DNA from: Vibrio fortis
Lineage (GTDB): Bacteria; Pseudomonadota; Gammaproteobacteria; Enterobacterales; Vibrionaceae
Direction of reading: 5' to 3'
DNA length: 64,000 nucleotides
Assembly (NCBI RefSeq): GCF_024347475.1
Contig: NZ_AP025488.1
Coordinates: 1-64,000, forward strand
The notes under the pieces were generated by a model. The model was not told the DNA's origin and ran no database searches. It saw only the letters and a program-made list of their open reading frames with translations. A program made the position numbers and the translations under genes. Numbering within the stretch: the first letter of the stretch is position 1; each line of letters begins with the position of its first letter. This document shows positions 1 to 8,063 of this stretch, piece by piece.

Positions 1-138
1 TAAATCAACCAATGCTCGCACTTTGTGATCAACACCCGTCATCATGATCAGGTTAAGTATGATCGCAGAAGAAATGATGATCACGATTGGCAGATACTTG
101 GTAAACCAAACCAACTTTTTATCATTGATATGCAACAT
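1..138 (-). CDS. N-terminal fragment of a membrane-anchored protein (cut by window edge)
   Basis: An open frame runs from an ATG at 138 off the left edge of the window, so only the first 46 residues are visible. They begin MLHINDKKLVWFTKYLPIVI and contain a hydrophobic stretch (about residues 14-31) preceded by lysines, which is what a first transmembrane helix or uncleaved signal anchor looks like. That start is common in sensor proteins such as GGDEF/EAL proteins, kinases and chemoreceptors, but nothing visible identifies the rest. It is divergent from the GntR/ABC operon. Confidence 0.6.
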   Translation of the reverse strand, partial: MLHINDKKLVWFTKYLPIVIIISSAIILNLIMMTGVDHKVRALVDL

Positions 139-253
139 TCAAAAACTTACAGAAATAATTAGTACGAGATACCATATGTTCTCATTATTTTTACTGAACA
201 TCCATCCCTAAAAATAAAAATTCAACATCATTTATAAAAAACAGTTGATTATT

Positions 254-290
254 TTGACAACAGGTTTAGTGTTATACATATGTATATCAC
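254..290 (+). promoter_or_regulatory. Promoter with dyad operator upstream of the GntR/YtrA operon
   Basis: TTGACA lies at 254-259 as a -35 candidate. Positions 269-290 form a 22-bp dyad: GTGTTATACAT is followed by an almost exact reverse complement, with 20 of 22 positions symmetric. The dyad covers the expected -10 region and ends 15 bp before the regulator's ATG. YtrA-subfamily GntR regulators typically repress their own ABC operon by binding such sites, so this is the likely autoregulatory operator. The dyad is seen; the binding protein is inferred. Confidence 0.65.
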
Positions 291-305
291 CATGCAGAAT
301 AGCGT

Positions 306-677
306 ATGTCAGATTGGAAAGATGACCAACCTATCTTTCGGCAACTCGCCGGCAAGATCGTAGAGCAAATAATGCAAGGGGTCTGGAAAGATCAACAAGC
401 ATTGCCGTCAGTAAGAACCATTGCGGCTGACCTGAAAATCAATCATCTCACCGTCATGAAAAGTTATCAGCTATTGGTCGACGATGGATTGGTTGAGAAA
501 AAACGCGGACAAGGAATGTTTGTAGCTATAGGTGCAGAAGCGCAATTAAAACAACGTGCTTATAGCGATTTTGTTACCAACAAAATACCCGATATTGCAA
601 ACACATTAAAAAATATAGACATGAGTATTGATGAGCTCGTCTCTTTGTTAGAACAACACACAAAGGAAAAGTCATGA
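306..677 (+). CDS. GntR-family transcriptional regulator, YtrA subfamily
   Basis: This 123-residue protein is a winged-helix GntR DNA-binding domain (about residues 10-75, with SVRTIAADLKINHLTVMKSY as the helix-turn-helix core) followed by a short helical tail and no large ligand domain. That is the YtrA subfamily layout, whose members control adjacent ABC transporter genes. The stop overlaps the start of the ATP-binding gene by 4 bp (ATGA), so regulator and transporter are translationally coupled. It probably represses the operon through the dyad at 269-290. No good Shine-Dalgarno precedes the ATG. The inducing ligand is unknown. Confidence 0.88.
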   Translation: MSDWKDDQPIFRQLAGKIVEQIMQGVWKDQQALPSVRTIAADLKINHLTVMKSYQLLVDDGLVEKKRGQGMFVAIGAEAQLKQRAYSDFVTNKIPDIANTLKNIDMSIDELVSLLEQHTKEKS

Positions 678-1528
678 AGACATTGCTTTCCGCTAAGAAC
701 GTCACCAAACGCTACCCCAATAGTCAGGGCATAGAAGGTATCAGTTTTGAGCTAAAATCCGGACAAGTCTTAGGACTGTTAGGTCATAACGGTGCCGGAA
801 AATCGACTTTGATAAAATCACTACTCGGCGGACACCGTTACCAAGGTGAGATTGAGATTAATGGTTGCCACCCTATAGAACAGCATGCAGAGCTCATGCA
901 GCACCTCTCTTACATCTCCGATGTGAATGTGCTTCCCGAATGGATGAGCGTCAAACAACTGCTTAAATACACGGCCGGTGTTCACCCTAGCTTCGACCGT
1001 TCACGCGCTGAGCTTATGTTAAGCAATACTGATATTAAGCTCACGTCAAAGATCAAACAGCTTTCCAAAGGGATGAAAGTACAGCTTCATCTTTCAATCA
1101 TTATTGCTACCGATACTAAAGTGTTGATCCTTGATGAGCCTACACTCGGGCTTGATCTTATCTATCGAGACACTTTCTATCGTCACCTATTAGAGTGGTT
1201 CCACGATGGTGATCGTGCGTTGATCATTGCAAGTCACGAAGTCTCTGAGATCGAGCATCTACTTACGGATGTATTGATCATTAAACAAGGCAAACCGGTT
1301 CTATACAAAAGCATGGAGCAGATTGAAAACGACTACTTCATTCTTGATGCGGCGAACGAATACAGCTCAACCATCGCGGCAATGAACCCGCTCAGCTCCC
1401 AGCCCAGTCTCGGTAGCACGAAATGGCTTCTGGATAGCCAATACAAACCTCAAACAGAAGAGTTAGGTAAAAGATTCAACGTTGGGCTATCAGACCTATT
1501 CCTTGCAACACAGAAGGAGGCTATTTAA
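674..1528 (+). CDS. ABC transporter ATP-binding protein
   Basis: 284 residues with a complete ABC nucleotide-binding domain: Walker A GHNGAGKST (about residues 37-45), an unusual signature region (LSKGMKVQLHL in place of LSGGQ), Walker B VLILDEPTLGLD and the H-loop IIASHEVSE. The C-terminal ~60 residues are a variable extension. The LSKGMK-type signature is typical of the YtrB/CcmA-like exporters that pair with YtrA regulators. The protein would drive the permease encoded next. It overlaps the regulator upstream by 4 bp and the permease downstream by 1 bp. The substrate is unknown; resistance to peptides or envelope-active compounds is a family-based guess. Confidence 0.9.
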   Translation: MKTLLSAKNVTKRYPNSQGIEGISFELKSGQVLGLLGHNGAGKSTLIKSLLGGHRYQGEIEINGCHPIEQHAELMQHLSYISDVNVLPEWMSVKQLLKYTAGVHPSFDRSRAELMLSNTDIKLTSKIKQLSKGMKVQLHLSIIIATDTKVLILDEPTLGLDLIYRDTFYRHLLEWFHDGDRALIIASHEVSEIEHLLTDVLIIKQGKPVLYKSMEQIENDYFILDAANEYSSTIAAMNPLSSQPSLGSTKWLLDSQYKPQTEELGKRFNVGLSDLFLATQKEAI

Positions 1529-2385
1529 TGCATCCTAGCGTTTACATGATCGAGAAAGAGCTCATTGAACATAAGCTGATTACTCGACTCCCCCTATTTG
1601 TGGCTTTGTGCAGCCTAGTATTGTTTGTCGGTTTAATGTTCAATACACAGTCTCAACATGACATCTTCTTTCAGATGCAAGTTCAAGGCGACATTAGTGA
1701 CATCCACCAAGCATTTGCTCGCGACCTAAATGCGTTGCTCTTTGCTATCGCTGGTTCGTTGTCACTGCTATTGACGACATTCTATTTCCCGAAAACACTC
1801 AGGAAAGAGCGCCAAGAAGGCAGTGCGATGTTTTGGCGCAGTATGCCAGTGTCAAACCATTTAACTCACGCGGTAAAACTCAGCGTAGGTTTGATCATTA
1901 CGCCATTGCTCTTTGCCTTAGTAGTTCTATTTGCTGATGCACTACTATGGCTGATGCAAGCATTCAGCGATAAACAACTGGCGCTTTTAGTTGAGCAGCA
2001 ATCTCTATTGTATGTGATGACGAATTGGTTAGCGTTTTTCTTTAGAATGCTGCTCGTATCTCTGGTTTTACTGCCTTTAGTAATGATGGCGTTAGCGATT
2101 TCTCAAGTCGTTAATTCACCAATCTTGGTTATGTTTGTCGGAGGTTACGCTATAAAGTGGTTATCGCTTGCACTATTCGGCAGCGATTGGATCAGCCAAT
2201 TTTTGGCTCTCATTGTCTCTCTACCCGTTTCTGTATTGTTTGGACCTAACCCGTTTAATGCAATTACGGAGGCTCCAGTACTCTCATTAGCAATCTATGT
2301 CGCCATTGGGGTACTCGCCTATTTTACCAGTATTAGATTAAACCGTACCGAAGATGTGACGTGGAGAAATCTCTTCCAGCGTTAA
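1528..2385 (+). CDS. ABC transporter permease
   Basis: 285 residues, strongly hydrophobic, with about six predicted membrane helices (near residues 22-40, 66-88, 115-138, 165-190, 200-255 and 255-275). It begins with a short cytoplasmic segment typical of ABC-2 type permeases. The start codon shares its A with the stop of the ATP-binding gene (TAATG), so the two are coupled. It is the membrane partner of the ATPase and the last gene of the operon, followed by a terminator hairpin. The substrate cannot be read from the sequence. Confidence 0.85.
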   Translation: MHPSVYMIEKELIEHKLITRLPLFVALCSLVLFVGLMFNTQSQHDIFFQMQVQGDISDIHQAFARDLNALLFAIAGSLSLLLTTFYFPKTLRKERQEGSAMFWRSMPVSNHLTHAVKLSVGLIITPLLFALVVLFADALLWLMQAFSDKQLALLVEQQSLLYVMTNWLAFFFRMLLVSLVLLPLVMMALAISQVVNSPILVMFVGGYAIKWLSLALFGSDWISQFLALIVSLPVSVLFGPNPFNAITEAPVLSLAIYVAIGVLAYFTSIRLNRTEDVTWRNLFQR

Positions 2386-2414
2386 ATCATATCTAAGTTG
2401 GTCACGTCACTTAC

Positions 2415-2438
2415 AGCCTCTGATATTCAGGGGCTTTT
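2415..2438 (+). terminator. Rho-independent terminator after the GntR/ABC operon
   Basis: AGCCTCTGA and TCAGGGGCT form a 9-bp stem (one G-U pair) around a 2-nt centre, followed directly by TTTT. It sits 30 bp past the permease stop. Confidence 0.75.
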
Positions 2439-3197
2439 GTTATTCCGCTGTCCGACAGACGATATTACAGGCAAAGATCTTTAGGTTAGTCAGTATGAGA
2501 TGAAGGTTGGTACAGAAGAAAGTTACTAAGAAAGTGTGTTGCTGAATGAAATAATCGTAAAGGGAAATAATCGAGCTGGCAGTGTTGAGTCTGTTACGAG
2601 ATTTACCAGCTCTGGGTTGGTTATGTGCTTAGGTCACGAGTCACCTATCTGCGCACAAGGGGGGAAATGCCTATATGGCTAATTTAAGCTGTATTTAACA
2701 AGCTTATTTTTTTGAAGCTTCTTTCGCTGTGTCTTTCCAGTATTGAATACGAACGCGATGAAGCTGTGCTCTTCTCATTTTTTTCATAAGGGTTATATCC
2801 TTTCCGTTTGACTGCTCTTCATGAGCTTTTTTATTTGCCAACTATTCGAATCTAACTGTGTTTTATGGCCAGATCAACGATACACATCACAAAATAAAAA
2901 GAGTGCGTAGTACCTGTTGCACCAAAACATGACACTGTTATCAACTATAGCTCACTTCATTCCTTTGAGCTAAGTTTCATATCTAACACTAAATTGGCTG
3001 AGTGACAAATATATTTCAAACTCAATACGATTTAATGAAACCAGAATTGACCTTGATCTCTTTTCCACCCCAAATTCGCAAACCAAGTCGCATAACTTGG
3101 CTATATCATTGCTCTACAAAGAATTTATGGGCTTAATCAAGTGTTGGAGTCTCTTTAAGCCACCTAAGCAACTTTGCGCTTAGCCTAGGATCTGTCG
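2439..3197. other. Long intergenic region between the ABC operon and the next exported-protein gene
   Basis: About 760 bp with no long ORF on either strand. It holds one plausible 27-residue reverse-strand gene (2704-2787) and a small hairpin with CCAAGT/ACTTGG arms at 3083-3100 ahead of the gene at 3198. I recognise no RNA gene or mobile-element remnant here. Confidence 0.5.
2704..2787 (-). CDS. Very small basic protein (27 aa), hypothetical
   Basis: A short reverse-strand frame encodes a protein starting MKKMRRAQLHRVRIQYWKD and ending in lysines. It has an AAGGA-type ribosome site about 10 nt before the ATG. The composition is very basic with two aromatics in RIQYW, unlike random translation. 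I do not recognise a family. Its real status depends on conservation in other Vibrio; it could equally be chance. Confidence 0.4.
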   Translation of the reverse strand: MKKMRRAQLHRVRIQYWKDTAKEASKK

Positions 3198-3644
3198 ATG
3201 AAAAAAACCTTACTGTTAGCACTCACTGTTGGTTTTATCCTGTTTGTCTTCTTCGGCCAACAAGTTGGTTGGTTCAAATCCGGCAATTCAGACTCCTTTC
3301 CTAAATTTCCAGAGACTCCAAGTTACAACGTCACCAACAACTTCGATGGAGAGTGGGTTGGTAGACGAATTAACACGACCAACAACAACTTGTGTGAACG
3401 GACAACAATCACAGGTCGTATCGAGAATGGCAAAGCAACACTGCGCCTCACCTATAACGGCACGTCACTCAAAGGCTGGGTTGCCGAAGACACTCACATA
3501 CTCACTTTGTATGCCAACCATAGACAGTGGGACTATCGCTTTTCAGGAACAGTTTCGGCTGATAAGGTAACAGGCGATTGGTACCTCACAAACGGCCCTT
3601 GTCGAGGTCATTGGTATTTGGAACGCGTAACAGAGGAAAGCTAA
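3198..3644 (+). CDS. Exported or membrane-anchored hypothetical protein
   Basis: 148 residues. MKKT followed by a hydrophobic run (residues 5-20) forms a signal peptide or anchor. The remainder is beta-rich with several Gly/Thr/Trp positions and two cysteines (NNLCERT, NGPCRGHW) that could form a disulfide in the periplasm. I do not recognise a named domain. A second frame on the same strand (3229-3570) is open, but this frame has the signal sequence and leads without a gap into the monooxygenase gene 7 bp downstream, so this is the coding one. The two probably share a transcript. Confidence 0.7.
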   Translation: MKKTLLLALTVGFILFVFFGQQVGWFKSGNSDSFPKFPETPSYNVTNNFDGEWVGRRINTTNNNLCERTTITGRIENGKATLRLTYNGTSLKGWVAEDTHILTLYANHRQWDYRFSGTVSADKVTGDWYLTNGPCRGHWYLERVTEES

Positions 3645-3651
3645 GTTAATA

Positions 3652-3939
3652 ATGTCTAAAATTATTTTAACCGGACACATTGAAGTTCCAACAAGCGACC
3701 TTGACGCCGTCCTCGAAGCACTGCCAACCCACATGACACTTACTCGCCAAGAACAGGGCTGCCTGCTATTTGAGGTCACGCAAGACCCAAATAATCCTTG
3801 TAATTTCAGTGTTTATGAAGAGTTTGTCGATCAGCAAGCTTTTGACACGCACCAAAGCCGCGTCAAAACTTCAGATTGGGGAAAGATCACTCACAGGGTT
3901 AAGCGCCACTACCAAATCATAGATAATGGCCAATCTTAA
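3652..3939 (+). CDS. Antibiotic biosynthesis monooxygenase (ABM)-domain protein
   Basis: 95 residues, the usual length for a stand-alone ABM/YgiN-like ferredoxin-fold protein. Recognisable parts are the early strand IILTGHIEVP, the QEQGCLLFEVTQDPNNPCNFSVYEEF core and the DQQAFDTHQSR helix that normally follows. Such proteins act as dimeric cofactor-free or quinol-related monooxygenases, or simply bind small hydrophobic ligands. The ribosome site lies in the AGAGGAAAG at the end of the upstream gene, so the pair is likely one operon. Confidence 0.8.
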   Translation: MSKIILTGHIEVPTSDLDAVLEALPTHMTLTRQEQGCLLFEVTQDPNNPCNFSVYEEFVDQQAFDTHQSRVKTSDWGKITHRVKRHYQIIDNGQS

Positions 3940-3968
3940 AGGGATTAAAGTCGGTAACTTAGCGAGGC

Positions 3969-4421
3969 TTAAGCTAACTTAACACGGTAAAGTGGATTGG
4001 GCGCTTTATTAACAAAGTACGCCCAAATATGATCATAAACAGCATGCTGGTTAGGGAACGGAGCGAGCTGTTTTGCTTCTTCCAACGTGCACCAACGATA
4101 TTCCGTATGTTCTTCATTTAGCTGTACATTTTGATTTGGTGGACACACTACAGCGAAGACAGGAATTAGCTCGATCACGTTAACGTTGGGCTCATAGAAC
4201 TGTTCTAGGAACTGAGCGTTATACAAAGCTTGCACGTCAATTTCTGTCTCTTCTTTGAATTCTCGTACAATCGCTTGCCACCCCTTTTCACCGCGCTCAA
4301 TAGAGCCCGCCACATGACACCAAAAGCCCCCCTTAACGCGCTTCATCAATAGCATTTTCATCTGGCCATCGATTTTAGATAGAGCCACACCGGAAACAAT
4401 CGAAGTATCTAGTGGAATCAT
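3969..4421 (-). CDS. Nudix hydrolase
   Basis: 150 residues with a Nudix box at residues 39-61 (GSIERGEKGWQ then REFKEETEI), which supplies the metal-binding glutamates for hydrolysis of nucleoside diphosphate-X compounds. Length and the early strand layout fit a single-domain Nudix enzyme similar to NudB or NTP pyrophosphohydrolases. The substrate cannot be assigned. It converges with the ABM gene and is divergent from the pseudouridine synthase, with about 190 bp between their starts. Confidence 0.88.
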   Translation of the reverse strand: MIPLDTSIVSGVALSKIDGQMKMLLMKRVKGGFWCHVAGSIERGEKGWQAIVREFKEETEIDVQALYNAQFLEQFYEPNVNVIELIPVFAVVCPPNQNVQLNEEHTEYRWCTLEEAKQLAPFPNQHAVYDHIWAYFVNKAPNPLYRVKLA

Positions 4422-4613
4422 AAGCTTACCTGTTCATATAAAACGCAGCAGCATATCACGTTGGCTCGAACTTGTTACCACTTTAAAAGTCAATGCAGCA
4501 AAAATATCCGTGTTCTCATTGAACAAGTTTGAGGCGCCTATCGATAAGGGGTAGAATCGGCCGCCTAACATCGAACTCCCTGCGATTTCACCCATTAGGT
4601 AAAAAGACACGCT

Positions 4614-6326
4614 ATGCACTCATCGACTTCTTCGCAAGCTTCAGAATTTCTACACACTCCTGAAAACTGCTTTACCCGATTCAACCAATCGATTGAGTCA
4701 TACACTCTGCCAGAACGCTTTACGTTTCCTTTTTACTACGAGCCCCACCCTCTTTGTGAACTCGCCTCTGCGCAGCTTCAAGCACATCTTGAGACTCAAA
4801 CTGATTGGCAACACGACTTCGGCCTAGAATCGGATGAAGGACGAGGCAAAATGTTTGGCGTGCTTATCGTTCGTAACCCACAAGGCGAGATTGGTTACTT
4901 TTCAGCATTCTCGGGCAAGATTGCTGACCAAAACCTGTTGCCACACTTTGTGCCGCCCGTGTTTGATATGTTAAACAGCGACAGCTTCTTTCATCAAGAT
5001 ACTGCTGACATGATGGCAGTAAATGCAAAATACAAAGCATTGAAATCAGATGAAACCTATTTAGCACTGTGTGAACAAATGGCGCAAAATAAGGCACAAG
5101 CAGAGCATGAGAACGAGGCACAACGCCAGTTAGTCATCGAAGGTCGCAAGGTTCGTAAACAACAGCGTGAGCAAGGCAAATTAGAGCTTGATGAAACCGC
5201 ATTTGAACAACTAAGTGTGGAACTTGGTAAAGCCAGCGTTGCAGACAAAAACCAACAGAAGCACCTTAAGCTCACTTGGGATACACGCCTGGCTGAATTG
5301 CAATCTAAAATCGATGTCTATACTGAGCAACTGGATCAGCTAAAGGAACAACGCGCATCTATCTCTCATCAGTTACAGCATAAACTTTTCGCTCAGTACG
5401 CGTTTCTAAATGCTGAAGGTAAAACGGAAGACTTAAACCATATCTTCGCGCCATTAACCAACCCAGTACCACCAGCAGGCTCAGGAGAATGTGCTGCCCC
5501 TAAAATGCTGCAATACGCCTATCTGCATGGCTATACGCCATTAGCGATGGCCGAGTTTTGGTGGGGACGTTCACCAAAATCAGAAGTTCGTAAACACAAG
5601 AAATACTACGCATCTTGCCAGAGCAAATGTGTTCCAATCCTTGGCCACATGATGAAAGGGCTTGAAGTCGACCCAAACCCGTTGCTAGAGAATCCAGCTG
5701 AGGGCAAAGAGCTCGATATCCTGTTCCAAGATGAACATATTGTTGTGGTACATAAGCCAGCAGGATTTCTGTCGGTTCCAGGCAAAACCATTAAAGATTC
5801 GGCTTACACACGCGTTGAGGAGCAGTTTCCTGACGTCGAAGGGCCGTTCGTGATTCACCGCTTGGATATGGCCACCTCAGGTATACTGGTTTTCGCACTC
5901 ACTCGTAGAGCCAATAAAAGCCTACAAAAACAGTTCATTACTCGTGAAGTAGAAAAACGCTACGTCGCCTTAATTGAAGGTAACTTAGAGCAAGATCAAG
6001 GCTATATTCACCTACCTCTTCGCGGTGACCTTTACGACCGTCCACGTCAAATCGTCTGTTACGAACATGGCAAACCTGCAGAAACTAAGTGGGAAGTGAT
6101 TGAACGCCGAGATGGCAAAACCAAAGTCTATCTCCACCCGAAAACAGGGCGAACTCATCAATTAAGAGTACACTGCTCTCATGAAGAGGGATTGAATATG
6201 CCAATCGTTGGCGATGTCCTCTACGGCCACAAAGCTGACCGACTACATCTTCATGCCGAGAAGTTATGCCTAAGCCATCCGATTACTCATGAGTGGATGA
6301 CATTCCAGTTCGAGGCAGAATTCTAA
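4614..6326 (+). CDS. RluA-family pseudouridine synthase with long N-terminal extension
   Basis: 570 residues. The C-terminal ~210 residues are an RluA-type catalytic domain with the motif HRLDMATSGILVFA, whose aspartate (about residue 418) is the nucleophile, and PKTGRTHQLRVH near the end. The first ~350 residues are a family-specific extension containing a long charged helical region (about 150-260) likely to form a coiled coil. RluA-family enzymes convert uridine to pseudouridine in 23S rRNA and some tRNAs; the short E. coli RluA lacks this extension. The RNA target is therefore uncertain. A terminator hairpin follows the gene. Confidence 0.88.
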   Translation: MHSSTSSQASEFLHTPENCFTRFNQSIESYTLPERFTFPFYYEPHPLCELASAQLQAHLETQTDWQHDFGLESDEGRGKMFGVLIVRNPQGEIGYFSAFSGKIADQNLLPHFVPPVFDMLNSDSFFHQDTADMMAVNAKYKALKSDETYLALCEQMAQNKAQAEHENEAQRQLVIEGRKVRKQQREQGKLELDETAFEQLSVELGKASVADKNQQKHLKLTWDTRLAELQSKIDVYTEQLDQLKEQRASISHQLQHKLFAQYAFLNAEGKTEDLNHIFAPLTNPVPPAGSGECAAPKMLQYAYLHGYTPLAMAEFWWGRSPKSEVRKHKKYYASCQSKCVPILGHMMKGLEVDPNPLLENPAEGKELDILFQDEHIVVVHKPAGFLSVPGKTIKDSAYTRVEEQFPDVEGPFVIHRLDMATSGILVFALTRRANKSLQKQFITREVEKRYVALIEGNLEQDQGYIHLPLRGDLYDRPRQIVCYEHGKPAETKWEVIERRDGKTKVYLHPKTGRTHQLRVHCSHEEGLNMPIVGDVLYGHKADRLHLHAEKLCLSHPITHEWMTFQFEAEF

Positions 6327-6357
6327 CGAGTTCTTACCAACTGAACCTGAACAATTA

Positions 6358-6386
6358 GGAGTCACAACGTCTGTGGCTCCACTTTT
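6358..6386 (+). terminator. Terminator after the pseudouridine synthase gene
   Basis: GGAGTCACA (6358-6366) pairs with TGTGGCTCC (6372-6380) with one G-U, followed by ACTTTTC. It lies 32 bp past the stop. Confidence 0.6.
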
Positions 6387-6522
6387 CGTAGTGCTATCCA
6401 TCTGCTCTCCTTGTTTCATCTACCTCTTTTGGATATATCTCTGTGCTTGTTGCACTAAATCAAGATTGATCTCTTGATGAGGAGTAGTATGCCCACCTTC
6501 TTCTCCCCTTGAGGCCTTTGAT

Positions 6523-6906
6523 ATGTCATCAGCTGCTTTGAATTTACAACCCAATACACAAACGTCCCGTTTAGCTACCACCCAAGCACCAGCAAACTTA
6601 AAGCCAATCACGACCAAAAAACCGGACCTCAATTCAGCGATGTTGAATCTCATCGAAGAAGTGAAAAACGAACTCCCTCTGTACGAGTCGGAGACGTTTA
6701 TCTGTGGGCCTAAAGGAAACTGTTCAGGTTGTTCTAAGAAGTTGCTTGAAATGGTCGACACAGAGCTGATGTACTGGGAGCACAGCATTTCAATCGGACA
6801 AGGGCCAAACTTCGAAGAGCTGCGTCGTTTTGGCAAGCTATGCAGCAGCGTAAGACGTGGCCTAGAAAGAAACGGCTTGGTAGAAAAGCGTCCTAGAAGC
6901 AGATAA
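6523..6906 (+). CDS. Conserved-looking hypothetical protein with a Cys cluster
   Basis: 127 residues, soluble. The first ~40 residues are low-complexity (Thr/Pro/Lys rich). The body is helical and contains CGPKGNCSGCSKK (C-x5-C-x2-C, about residues 67-76), which may bind metal, plus a basic end KRPRSR. A reverse-strand frame (6420-6836) overlaps it, but this one has normal residue composition. I do not recognise a family. The gene stands alone between two hairpins. Confidence 0.65.
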   Translation: MSSAALNLQPNTQTSRLATTQAPANLKPITTKKPDLNSAMLNLIEEVKNELPLYESETFICGPKGNCSGCSKKLLEMVDTELMYWEHSISIGQGPNFEELRRFGKLCSSVRRGLERNGLVEKRPRSR

Positions 6907-6931
6907 CCAACACCAAGTGGATAAATTTGTA

Positions 6932-6969
6932 CTAAAACACGATTTAGGGCGACCTCGATCGTGTTTTAG
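6932..6969. terminator. Strong 12-bp inverted repeat / terminator
   Basis: CTAAAACACGAT (6932-6943) is exactly mirrored by ATCGTGTTTTAG (6958-6969) across a 14-nt loop. With the run of T in the right arm it is a likely terminator for the gene ending at 6906, and symmetric enough to work in both directions. Confidence 0.6.
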
Positions 6970-6997
6970 GTCTCGCCATTACTCGCTTTAACGCACA

Positions 6998-7026
6998 TTA
7001 ACTCCAGTTACATCAATTGGAGTTAA
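6998..7026 (+). promoter_or_regulatory. Hairpin that includes the ribosome binding site of the alpha/beta hydrolase gene
   Basis: TTAACTCCA (6998-7006) is the exact reverse complement of TGGAGTTAA (7018-7026). The right arm contains the GGAG Shine-Dalgarno of the gene starting at 7031, so in the transcript the site would be paired. This suggests translational control, or a promoter operator if it acts as DNA. Confidence 0.5.
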
Positions 7027-7030
7027 AACA

Positions 7031-8047
7031 ATGAAATGGACACATTTACTGTTCGCCCCCTTTCTTTTCCTTTGCCATTTCGCGATCGCGTCTGGTGTTG
7101 GGTTCTCTCAAATCACTTTAACAGATGATCCTGCTCGTCCACTGAACACTGCTATTTGGTACCCCACACAAGATGTTTCGGACTCAAGCTTAATTGGTGA
7201 TAACCCTGCCTTTGTAGGGACACAAGTTATCAAAGGTGGCCAAATTCAATCTGGCCATTTTCCTGTGGTGCTACTGTCACACGGCTACCGAGGTAACTGG
7301 CGAAACCAAAACTGGTTAGCCACCGAACTTGCTCAGCGTGGCTATATCGTTGCCTCCGCTAACCATCCCGGAACAACCTCATTCGACCAATCTCCAAAAC
7401 AAGCGGCCAAATGGTGGGAACGACCTCGGGACATATCACGTATTCTCGATTATTTGATAACCAACTCTCAATGGAAACAGTTTGTGAATAACGATAATGT
7501 CACAGCAATTGGGCACTCTCTAGGTGGTTGGACTGTGATGCAACTGGCTGGCGCGAGATTGAATAGGCCAACCTTTGAAGCTAGCTGTTTGATATATCCA
7601 AATCCACGAACCTGCGGACTAGCTAAAGAATTGGGGCTGTCCAGTGTTCAAGGTCATGAACCAAGCAATAAAGACCTCTCTGATCCGCGAATTCATCGAG
7701 TGGTCAGCCTCGACTTGGGACTTGCTCGTAGTTTCTCAGCCCGGAGTTTGAGTGACATCGCAGTGCCAACCTTAATACTGGCAGCGGGCGTTGATATTGG
7801 GGATCTGCCTCAGGTATTAGAATCTGGCTACATTGCCGAGCATATGCCTATAAATTCAAGACGCTACAAGGTCTATGAAAGCGCGACACATTTTAGCTTT
7901 ATTCAAGTCTGTAAACCTGGAGCAGAAGTGATGCTTGAAGATGAAGTACCGGGTGATGGCATTATTTGTAAGGACGGTAAAGGCACATCACGCCACACAC
8001 TGCATCAACAGATAGTGAGTGACATTGTGGACTTTCTAAACCGATAA
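7031..8047 (+). CDS. Exported alpha/beta hydrolase (dienelactone hydrolase / PAF-acetylhydrolase-like)
   Basis: 338 residues with a signal peptide (residues 1-20) and the nucleophile elbow GHSLGG in the middle of the protein. An oxyanion-type segment VVLLSHGYRGN precedes it, and a late histidine in ESATHFSF completes a plausible Ser-Asp-His triad. This is the layout of secreted esterase/lipase-type hydrolases in the PAF-AH/DLH group. The substrate is unknown. GGAG 8 nt before the ATG supports the start but lies within a hairpin. The gene converges with the AraC regulator. Confidence 0.82.
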   Translation: MKWTHLLFAPFLFLCHFAIASGVGFSQITLTDDPARPLNTAIWYPTQDVSDSSLIGDNPAFVGTQVIKGGQIQSGHFPVVLLSHGYRGNWRNQNWLATELAQRGYIVASANHPGTTSFDQSPKQAAKWWERPRDISRILDYLITNSQWKQFVNNDNVTAIGHSLGGWTVMQLAGARLNRPTFEASCLIYPNPRTCGLAKELGLSSVQGHEPSNKDLSDPRIHRVVSLDLGLARSFSARSLSDIAVPTLILAAGVDIGDLPQVLESGYIAEHMPINSRRYKVYESATHFSFIQVCKPGAEVMLEDEVPGDGIICKDGKGTSRHTLHQQIVSDIVDFLNR

Positions 8048-8063
8048 GCAAAAGCAACCCAGT

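Noticed and set aside
3229..3570. 113-codon alternative + frame within the exported protein gene
   Set aside because: Lacks the signal peptide and runs in a frame of the better gene; chance.
6420..6836. 138-codon reverse-strand ORF opposite the Cys-cluster protein
   Set aside because: Shadow of the + strand gene; composition less protein-like than the opposite frame.
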